A stretch of 5,150 nucleotides of DNA from UBA1149 sp963579235. Lineage in GTDB: Bacteria > Desulfobacterota > Binatia > UBA1149. The stretch covers positions 1 through 5,150 of the forward strand of contig CAUZFM010000127.1 of NCBI GenBank assembly GCA_963579235.1. The letters are read 5' to 3'. The notes beneath the pieces are model-generated. The model did not search any database. It was not told the origin of the DNA and worked only from the letters and a program-made list of their open reading frames with translations. The translations under genes were made by a program, and so were the position numbers. This document shows positions 1-4,701 of this stretch, piece after piece (within the stretch, counting starts at the first letter, position 1; each line of letters starts with the position of its first letter).

Positions 1-164
1 TGAGCGGCGAGCTGGCGAGCCGCGAGAGGCAATAATCGTCTTGAATCGTCACCGCAGCGACCAGAGATCGTGGAGGCGGGGGTGAGCGGTGAGCTGGCGA
101 GCCGCGAGAGGCAATCCTTGTCTTGAATCGTCACCGCGGCGACCAGAGATCGTGGAGGCGGGGG
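1..164. repeat. Two tandem copies of an 82-bp unit overlapping the ssrA 3' end
   Basis: Copy 1 is 1-82 and copy 2 is 83-164. Aligned by eye they differ at five positions (8/90, 34/116, 35/117, 37/119, 56/138), so they are about 94% identical. Each unit starts TGAGCGG and ends TGGAGGCGGGGG. In copy 2 that end is the genuine tmRNA 3' terminus: discriminator base, acceptor-stem 3' strand and the start of the T-stem. In copy 1 the same 12 bases (71-82) are an orphan fragment, because the match to ssrA stops at 83. Each copy also holds a small inverted repeat (48-61 and 130-143) that would fold on the minus-strand RNA as a 5-bp stem with one G-U pair. The array may continue to the left, beyond the window. 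No coding sequence is supported in 1-152. Confidence 0.93.
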
Positions 165-506
165 GAATCGAACCCCCGTCCGAAAGCACTCCACACCAGC
201 GTCTACATGCTTAGCGCGTGTTTTTTATCTCAGACGGTGATCCCGACACGCGCGCCGTGTCACCGTCCCAGCCACTGCACAGGTTCGGCTGGGGAGGTCC
301 GCGGCCGACCCCCTTGCCTATCCCGCTAATACCCGCCCCCGACCGACCGCGGGAAATTTCGGCCGGGGACGCTCACGGCAACTTAGGCCGCGAGAGCGTA
401 TTCGTAATCGTCCGCAGTTAAATCTGCAGCCTGCCTTTTTAACGAGGGTACAGACCTCGACATGCAACCAGGGCTTCATCACTCCCGTCGAACCCAGTTC
501 GCCCCC
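153..506 (-). ncRNA. ssrA: Transfer-messenger RNA (tmRNA), one-piece form
   Basis: tmRNA rescues ribosomes stalled on broken mRNAs. Charged with alanine and bound by SmpB, it enters the A site and then serves as a short message that adds a degradation tag. The mature 5' end GGGGGCG (506-500) pairs over seven positions, one of them G-U, with the 3' strand CGCCTCC (160-154) to form the acceptor stem. The 5' domain continues with the conserved AACTGGGTTCGACGGG. The 3' domain has the family signature GCATGTAGAC, then TTTCGGAC and a T-arm of GGGGG, loop TTCGATT and CCCCC. The tag reading frame lies at 383-415. An 8-bp perfect hairpin (233-240 with 260-267) lies in the expected pseudoknot region. 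The predicted length of 354 nt is normal. The discriminator A (153) is followed by CGA, so the CCA end is not encoded and must be added by nucleotidyltransferase. RNase P would trim the 5' end. Confidence 0.97.
383..415 (-). other. tmRNA proteolysis-tag reading frame, ADDYEYALAA
   Basis: Read on the minus strand from the resume codon GCG (415-413), the frame gives A-D-D-Y-E-Y-A-L-A-A and then TAA (385-383). The ending ALAA is the hydrophobic degron recognised by ClpXP in bacterial tags, and the acidic/Tyr-rich start resembles the E. coli tag ANDENYALAA. The bases before the resume codon (TTTAACT) keep an A at position -4, matching the conserved adenine that sets the frame in E. coli tmRNA. 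With the alanine carried by the tRNA part, the tag on a rescued protein would be one residue longer at its start. Confidence 0.93.
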
Positions 507-528
507 AGGATCGTCTAGTGAATCTGCC

Positions 529-545
529 GGCCGGAAAAACCGGCC
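529..545 (-). other. Hairpin in the pre-tmRNA 5' leader
   Basis: Perfect inverted repeat: six bases GGCCGG (529-534), a five-base loop of A (U in the minus-strand RNA), and CCGGCC (540-545). It lies between the predicted ssrA start (about 548) and the mature 5' end (506), so it would form almost at the 5' terminus of the precursor. It could protect the precursor or shape the RNase P substrate. It is not a terminator as placed, since no U-run follows the stem. Confidence 0.5.
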
Positions 546-554
546 AACCCTGTG

Positions 555-583
555 AATATAAGACCGTACGGGCCACTTGGCAA
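555..583 (-). promoter_or_regulatory. Sigma70-type promoter for ssrA
   Basis: On the minus strand a -35 box TTGCCA (583-578) is followed by exactly 17 bp and a -10 box TATATT (560-555). Each box matches the housekeeping consensus at five of six positions. Transcription should start near 548, giving a pre-tmRNA leader of about 42 nt that RNase P removes at 506. The AT-rich -10 stands out against GC-rich surroundings. A strong constitutive promoter suits an abundant stable RNA. No experimental start is visible; this rests on consensus match and position. Confidence 0.72.
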
Positions 584-644
584 GGCCCCCACCCCCGGGG
601 CCCCGGGCTGGCGAGGGCCAACGGCCCGTTGTAAAAGTTCTGGC

Positions 645-1088
645 GTGAGCAAAACAGACAAACCTTCACCACCCTTTTCGATACTACGGCTCGACCACGT
701 GGTGCTGCGGACCACCCATATAGACCGACTGAGGGCCTTCTACGAGGCACTCGGCTGCCAAGTCATACGCAGCCTCGAAGAAATCGGCCTGTACCAGCTC
801 AAGGCCGGCGAGTCGCTGGTAGACCTGCTCGACGTAAGCAGGCAGGGAGGCGAGCCCCCCAACGAAGACGGCCGCAACATGGAACACTTCGCCTTGAGAA
901 TAGACCCCTTCGATGCCGAGGCCATCAAGGAGTTTCTCGCCGGCATTTCCGACGAGGTAACCGCCCCCCCCTTCCCCTTGTTCGGCGCCGATGGCTACGG
1001 GCCGTCAATTTACGTCAAGGATCCCGACGGCAACACCGTGGAACTCAAGGGTCCTCCCATCGAGAACCAGGACGAGCCGGGTCTCTAG
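645..1088 (+). CDS. VOC-superfamily protein (glyoxalase/bleomycin-resistance/dioxygenase fold)
   Basis: A 147-residue cytoplasmic protein of the vicinal-oxygen-chelate superfamily, whose members use a bound divalent metal for isomerase, dioxygenase, lyase or thiol-transfer chemistry. Two beta-alpha-beta-beta-beta modules are visible. The first starts at residues 14-20 (LRLDHVV), with helix residues 27-36 and the strand LVDLLDV at 58-64. The second starts at NMEHFALRI (78-86) and ends IYVKDPDGNTVEL (122-134). Likely metal ligands are His18, His81 and Glu133; Asp60 may be a fourth. The length is typical of a single-domain VOC enzyme. I chose the GTG at 645 because the conserved domain begins 13 residues later and the longer frame from GTG 552 would run through the ssrA promoter. 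The ribosome site is weak (purines near 631-638). The gene converges with the operon to its right, 42 bp away. The substrate cannot be told; glyoxalase I, extradiol dioxygenase or resistance roles are all possible. Confidence 0.87.
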   Translation: MSKTDKPSPPFSILRLDHVVLRTTHIDRLRAFYEALGCQVIRSLEEIGLYQLKAGESLVDLLDVSRQGGEPPNEDGRNMEHFALRIDPFDAEAIKEFLAGISDEVTAPPFPLFGADGYGPSIYVKDPDGNTVELKGPPIENQDEPGL

Positions 1089-1107
1089 AACGCGCGCGCG
1101 GACCTCA

Positions 1108-1119
1108 CCGGCGCGCCGG
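1108..1119. repeat. 12-bp GC palindrome between convergent genes
   Basis: CCGGCGCGCCGG is a perfect palindrome in the 42-bp gap between the stops of the VOC gene (1088) and the amidohydrolase gene (1131). It is preceded by an alternating CG run at 1091-1100. It could form the same hairpin in RNA from either side and slow polymerase, as a bidirectional terminator would. No T-run follows on either strand, so an intrinsic terminator is not supported. Confidence 0.4.
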
Positions 1120-1130
1120 CCTCCGACAGC

Positions 1131-2249
1131 CTACAGGCCGTACAACTCGGCGCAGTTGTCGTGCAGTACTCGCTTGAGCTGGGGCCGGGTCAAGCCCTCG
1201 GCCAGCAAGGCGATCGCCTCGTCGGAGCGCGGCCAGGTGGAGTCGGAGTGGGGAAAGTCGTTGGCCCACATTATGCGCTCGATGTTGCACATGTCGGCCA
1301 TGCGCCCGACCACGGCGTCGTCCTGAAAGGTGACGTAGATGTTCTCGCGAAAGTACTCGCTGGGCACCTTGGTAATGCCACCGGGCTTGAGCCAGAAGCG
1401 GTGGCGGTTGTAGGCGTGGTCCATGCGGTAGAGGTAATGCGGCACCCAGCCCGCGTCGGCCTCCACGCACACCACCTTCAGGCGTGGATGACGCTCGAAC
1501 ACGCCGCCGAACACCATCATGCCCATGATGTCCTGGCAGCCGCGGATGATGGACATGAAGCCGTTGATGTCCGGTCCCCGCCCCTGGCGCATGTTGGCGA
1601 GATCGTCGGACTTGCTGGTAAGGATGTGAAAACTGACGGGCAGGTCGAGGTCGACGCAGGCCTGCCAGAAAGGGTCCCAGCTGGGCTGGTCGTAGTCCTG
1701 GTCACCCACCGGGTCGCCGGCCAGCATGACGCCACGAAAGCCGAAGTCTTTTATCTGCTGGAGCTCTTCGATGCCCTCGTCGATAGTACGCACCGCCGCC
1801 TGGCCTATGCCGATGAGTCGTTCGGGAGCGCCCTCGCAGAAACCCGCCAGCCAACGGTTGTAGGCGTCGAAGCAGGCCTTGCGGAAATCCGCGTCCGGGT
1901 GCAGGCAGATGATCATGCCTACCGAGGGATACAGCACCTCGGCCGACACGCCGTCCTGGTCCTGGGCCTCAAGGCGCGGACCGACCTCCCAGCCGCCGTG
2001 GTTCAGGTCATCCCACTTGCGATTTACGTCAGCGAGTTCCTCGGCCGTGCGACCGGCGGCGTTGATCATGCTCATGGGCACCGGCATGGGCAGGCCCTCC
2101 ACGACGAAGGCCGCGCCCAGGGTCTCGTGCTGTACCAGGGTGGGCTTGCGGTCGAGGAAGGCCGGGTCGATGTCGTCAAAAGCCTCCGGTGGCTCACAGA
2201 TGTGCGAGTCCGCGGAAATGGCAATAATATTGTCGGCTCTGGTGGTCAC
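1131..2249 (-). CDS. Amidohydrolase-2 family metal-dependent hydrolase (ACMSD-like TIM barrel)
   Basis: A 372-residue cytoplasmic enzyme of the amidohydrolase-2 family, which includes aminocarboxymuconate-semialdehyde decarboxylase and related non-oxidative decarboxylases and hydrolases. Metal-site motifs appear in the usual order: ADSHICEP (13-20; Asp14, His16, Glu19) on the first strand, FHIL with His208, FERHPRLK with His254 followed by EADAGWVPH (263-271), and WANDFPHSD (328-336) with Asp331 and His334 near the C-terminus. The motif ADSHICEP has Glu19 where many relatives differ, and the second His of a classic HxH is replaced by Cys18. The GTG start at 2249 is chosen because GGGAGG (2261-2256) sits 6 nt upstream; the longer frame to TTG 2321 adds 24 residues rich in Arg, Trp and Gly with no domain character. 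It is the last gene of the minus-strand cluster, 90 nt after the DUF779 gene. Decarboxylase versus hydrolase cannot be decided from sequence. Confidence 0.92.
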   Translation of the reverse strand: MTTRADNIIAISADSHICEPPEAFDDIDPAFLDRKPTLVQHETLGAAFVVEGLPMPVPMSMINAAGRTAEELADVNRKWDDLNHGGWEVGPRLEAQDQDGVSAEVLYPSVGMIICLHPDADFRKACFDAYNRWLAGFCEGAPERLIGIGQAAVRTIDEGIEELQQIKDFGFRGVMLAGDPVGDQDYDQPSWDPFWQACVDLDLPVSFHILTSKSDDLANMRQGRGPDINGFMSIIRGCQDIMGMMVFGGVFERHPRLKVVCVEADAGWVPHYLYRMDHAYNRHRFWLKPGGITKVPSEYFRENIYVTFQDDAVVGRMADMCNIERIMWANDFPHSDSTWPRSDEAIALLAEGLTRPQLKRVLHDNCAELYGL

Positions 2250-2255
2250 GGTAAT

Positions 2256-2278
2256 CCTCCCGATGGGCCCCCGTCGGG
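2256..2278 (-). promoter_or_regulatory. Strong ribosome-binding site partly inside a stem-loop
   Basis: GGGAGG (2261-2256) lies 6 nt before the GTG at 2249 and fixes the start of the amidohydrolase. Its first three G residues also form the 3' arm of an inverted repeat: CCCGA (2278-2274) with TCGGG (2263-2259), with a possible further GGG/CCC pairing inside after one mismatch. If formed in the mRNA, this would hide half of the ribosome site. Confidence 0.55.
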
Positions 2279-2339
2279 ACCGCCAAGTGCACAGTGAGCC
2301 CGCCGTCCACCGCCGTTGCAAACGGGTCGGGGCGGACCG

Positions 2340-2654
2340 CTACTCTCTTATGACCAGTCGCTTGCCCAGCCTGGTCTCAAGTGACATCGCGTCGCTGGCC
2401 GGGTCGTCCACGACGTCGATGAGCAGCTTCGCATCAGCATAAAGTTCCTGCCATTCGCGCGGCAGAAAAACCGGTATGTCGGCCACGCGGCCTATTTCGC
2501 CGGCCCCGAAGGGGACCAGGTAGTCCTCGTACAGGTGCGGTGCGCTGCCCTCGCAGCACCCCCCGGCAAGAGTGATGGTGAGTACCCCGTCGTGCCTGCT
2601 GCGCACCGCGCGCAGGACCGCTTCTGCCTCGTCGGTGGCTTTTACCTCGCTCAC
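2340..2654 (-). CDS. DUF779 family protein (aldehyde dehydrogenase-associated)
   Basis: A 104-residue protein without signal peptide or membrane segment. It shows the DUF779 hallmarks: the glycine/double-cysteine motif GGCCEGS (31-37), the GEIG segment (52-55) before a predicted strand IPVFL (60-64), and LLIDVVDD (77-84) followed by SLE (91-93). Genes of this family commonly lie beside aldehyde dehydrogenase genes; their biochemical role is not established. The Cys33-Cys34 pair suggests metal binding or redox sensing, which is inference. Here the aldehyde dehydrogenase is in the same operon, two genes upstream. The start is GTG at 2654, the only plausible start before the domain; no clear Shine-Dalgarno precedes it. 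It lies 39 nt after the thioesterase gene and 90 nt before the amidohydrolase gene. Length is near the family norm. Confidence 0.85.
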   Translation of the reverse strand: MSEVKATDEAEAVLRAVRSRHDGVLTITLAGGCCEGSAPHLYEDYLVPFGAGEIGRVADIPVFLPREWQELYADAKLLIDVVDDPASDAMSLETRLGKRLVIRE

Positions 2655-2672
2655 TGCGAGACCACTTACCCG

Positions 2673-2714
2673 GCCACCACTATCAGCCCACCACTATGCG
2701 CCCACTACTATGCG
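2673..2714. repeat. Three tandem 14-bp units across the thioesterase stop codon
   Basis: CCCACCACTATGCG (2687-2700) is followed by CCCACTACTATGCG (2701-2714), one mismatch apart, and preceded by a diverged third copy GCCACCACTATCAG (2673-2686). The rightmost copy encodes the last codons of the hotdog protein, the middle copy carries its TAG stop (2696-2694), and the left copy lies in the gap before the DUF779 gene. It looks like a small slippage duplication. Confidence 0.75.
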
Positions 2715-3545
2715 GTAGTTGACGTCGGCCACTGCCACCACCCGCCCGTCGGCCACAGAGGCGACCTCGGCGTGGGTAAAAAAGATCTCGCCATCGCTGT
2801 GCGACAGGCTGCCGTAGCCCACGAGGTCGGCGGCCGGCAAGGGGGCCAGCACGCGGGCCTGCATGCACGGGGTCGATGCCTTGTGCGGGCCCGGGCCGGT
2901 GGTGGCCCAGGCGGCCATCGCGCCGGTGGTATCGAGCAGCGCCAGCACCGCGCCCTCGGCTACACCGCCGCCCGCGTCGAGGTTGCCCTCGGCAAGAGGC
3001 AGCACGATGCGCGAGCAGCTGTCGACCATGTGCTCAACGTTCATGCCCAGCCTGGCGGCGAAGGGAATCTGGCTTATGAACGGGCCCATGGGACCCGGGT
3101 CTGCAGCTCCGTTGTCGCCGGCGGCCGCGGGTAGTTCGACCCCGGCAGCGCCCATGCGTCCACGCACGCTTACCAAACCGCGGGCTATGTCCCTGCCGGA
3201 CTCACTGGTTACACCAACCTCGACAAAGGCCAGCTCCTTGCCCTTCCTGAGCAAGCGCGCCGTGGCGGTTATCCCCTCTTCCCTTGCCGCGGCCAGCCAC
3301 GTGACCTGCACGGCCGAGGTGTGCCATGGCCCCGAGTCCTCGCCCAGCGCGGTGCGGGCAAGGGCCTGGGCCGACAGTGCGATCATGGAAGCGGCCACCC
3401 CGCCGTGCAGCACGTTGCCGGGGTTGGTATTGCCCTCGTCAAAGGGCAGTTCGAGCACGACCCGCTCGTCTGACAACTCGGCGGTGACTACGCCCAGCGA
3501 CTTGTTGAAAGCCGAGTCGGCCAGCCATTGTTCGACGTGGTCCAT
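2694..3545 (-). CDS. Double hotdog-fold acyl-CoA thioesterase (PaaI-like, two fused domains)
   Basis: A 283-residue cytoplasmic protein, about twice the length of a single hotdog thioesterase. Domain 1 (about 10-130) has the PaaI-type motif NPGNVLHGG (41-49) leading into the central helix, and a late strand AFVEVGVTSESGRDIARGLVSV (split here as 106-116 and 117-127). A Gly/Ala/Pro-rich linker (131-158) joins domain 2 (about 160-283), with AGGGVAEGAVLALLD (191-205) and ending VADVNYRI (272-279). In single-domain PaaI a His-Gly-Gly is followed nine residues after the His by the catalytic Asp. Domain 1 keeps His47-Gly48-Gly49 but has Ala56 at the Asp position; domain 2 lacks the His (Ala196) but keeps Asp205. 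This suggests one composite active site at the domain interface. Start ATG 3545, with only a weak, distant GAGGG upstream. It follows the dehydrogenase gene by 28 nt. The likely role is release of an acid from acyl-CoA; the substrate is unknown. Confidence 0.87.
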   Translation of the reverse strand: MDHVEQWLADSAFNKSLGVVTAELSDERVVLELPFDEGNTNPGNVLHGGVAASMIALSAQALARTALGEDSGPWHTSAVQVTWLAAAREEGITATARLLRKGKELAFVEVGVTSESGRDIARGLVSVRGRMGAAGVELPAAAGDNGAADPGPMGPFISQIPFAARLGMNVEHMVDSCSRIVLPLAEGNLDAGGGVAEGAVLALLDTTGAMAAWATTGPGPHKASTPCMQARVLAPLPAADLVGYGSLSHSDGEIFFTHAEVASVADGRVVAVADVNYRIVVGA

Positions 3546-3573
3546 TGTTTACCGCATTCCCTCGATATACCGG

Positions 3574-4668
3574 CTACGCGCACGGCAGCAGGCAGGAGTG
3601 CACCGATTCTTCGCCCGGTATCTCGCGCGCCAGCGTGCGTATGGCCAGCTCGGCGTCCTCGAGCGCAAAATTGTGGGTGTGCATCTTCTCGATCGGCACG
3701 CTGCCCGATTCTATCAATCGTATGGCCGAGTCGTAGGCTGACCAGGTAACACCCATAGCTCCCTTGATCGTGAGCTCCTTGAGCACCACCTTGTCCGACA
3801 CGAAACCGGGCACTTCTTTCATGCCCTTCACGCCCGCGAGCACTATGGTGCCGCCCTGCCGGGCGTAGTTGAGGCTGGCGGCCACCGGCTCGGTAGCGTA
3901 GGAGGTCACCTCCACCACCACGTCGGCACCGCGGCCGTTGGTGATTTCGCGCACGCGCTGCTCGGTGTTCTCTTCTTCGGAGTTGATGGTGTGGGTCGCC
4001 CCGAACTCGCGGGCCAGTTCAAGTTTGTTTTCGTCGGCCCCGAGGCCGGTCACTATTATGTCGCCCGCTCCCACCTGCCGGCAGGCGATCACCGACGCGA
4101 GTCCGCGCTGGCCGGGGCCGAGGATCAGCACGGTGTCGCCCGGACGGGTCTGCGGCATTTCTACCGCCCAGCGAAAGCCCGCGCCCAGCGGGTTGAACAT
4201 GACGGCGATCTCCGGCGGCAGGCCGGGGTCGACCTTGTGCACCACCGCGTTGGGCGCGATGTACATGTACTGCGAGTACGCGCCCCACAAACCCGGCGGC
4301 TGATCGATAGGTATGTACGAATAAATCTGCCGCGTGGAGCACAGGTGGTAGCTGCCCGAGTAACAGTCGCGGCAGGACTGGCAGCCAAGCATGGTCTCCA
4401 CCGCCACGCGGTCGCCCACGTCGACGCCCCACCTGCGGGCGGCGCCATCGCCTATGGCCTCGATTATGCCCAGCGGTTCGTGGCCCGGAATGATGGGGTA
4501 AGGCACGGGCAACACGCCGTTAAACTGCTCGTGGTCACTGCCGCAGATGCCGCAGGCCTCGACCCTCAACAGCGCGTCGTTGTCGCTGATGTCGGGCAGC
4601 GGAAACTCGCGTGCCTCCAGCGCCCGCGGACCGGTCTGCACCATTGCCGTAGTTTTCTTTATCGCCAT
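3574..4668 (-). CDS. Zinc-type medium-chain alcohol dehydrogenase (MDR superfamily)
   Basis: A 364-residue cytoplasmic NAD(P)-dependent oxidoreductase expected to interconvert an alcohol and an aldehyde or ketone. The GroES-like N-terminal domain has CGICGSDH (39-46) and PGHEP (61-65), giving catalytic-zinc candidates Cys39, His63 and Glu64. A structural-zinc lobe has four cysteines in C-x2-C-x2-C-x7-C spacing (Cys96, 99, 102, 110). The Rossmann domain begins VLILGPGQRG (180-189), and VTGLGADENK (206-215) follows the second strand; no Asp follows that strand in the classic NAD-preferring way, so cofactor choice is open. Oddity: at FNPLGAGFRW (158-167) the usual Glu or Cys zinc ligand appears to be Asn159 or Ala163. 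ATG 4668 is preceded by GGTGGGGA, 4 nt away. It starts 33 nt after the aldehyde dehydrogenase gene and precedes the thioesterase by 28 nt. The alcohol substrate cannot be named. Confidence 0.92.
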   Translation of the reverse strand: MAIKKTTAMVQTGPRALEAREFPLPDISDNDALLRVEACGICGSDHEQFNGVLPVPYPIIPGHEPLGIIEAIGDGAARRWGVDVGDRVAVETMLGCQSCRDCYSGSYHLCSTRQIYSYIPIDQPPGLWGAYSQYMYIAPNAVVHKVDPGLPPEIAVMFNPLGAGFRWAVEMPQTRPGDTVLILGPGQRGLASVIACRQVGAGDIIVTGLGADENKLELAREFGATHTINSEEENTEQRVREITNGRGADVVVEVTSYATEPVAASLNYARQGGTIVLAGVKGMKEVPGFVSDKVVLKELTIKGAMGVTWSAYDSAIRLIESGSVPIEKMHTHNFALEDAELAIRTLAREIPGEESVHSCLLPCA

Positions 4669-4701
4669 CCCATCCCCACCGGCAAGCCTCCCCGCTGACT
4701 G

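Noticed and set aside
123..421. Small plus-strand open frames of 67-68 codons
   Set aside because: They lie within or across the tmRNA gene, whose structure explains the sequence.
552..644. N-terminal extension of the VOC protein from GTG 552
   Set aside because: The extra 31 residues are Pro/Gly/Arg-rich, precede the domain and overlap the ssrA promoter; GTG 645 fits the family length better.
1091..1119. CG run and palindrome as an intrinsic terminator
   Set aside because: The stem is plausible but no T-run follows on either strand, so I list it only as a palindrome.
1161..2297. Long 378-codon open frame on the plus strand opposite the amidohydrolase
   Set aside because: It is the mirror of a well-supported gene in GC-rich DNA, is rich in Val, His, Gly and Ala with no family motifs, and has no ribosome site. 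It is a codon-bias shadow.
2250..2321. N-terminal extension of the amidohydrolase from TTG 2321
   Set aside because: A clear GGGAGG sits 6 nt before GTG 2249, and the extension has Arg/Gly-rich low-complexity composition.
3549..3557. Two-codon minigene ATG-CGG-TAA before the thioesterase start
   Set aside because: The purine run before it is too close to act as its ribosome site, and such short matches are common by chance.
2863..3741. 292-codon plus-strand open frame opposite the thioesterase
   Set aside because: It is Ser/Ala/Pro-rich, has no recognisable motifs, and mirrors a gene with clear hotdog motifs.
3991..4698. 235-codon plus-strand open frame opposite the MDR dehydrogenase
   Set aside because: It is a shadow of a gene that has all the zinc-binding and Rossmann motifs.
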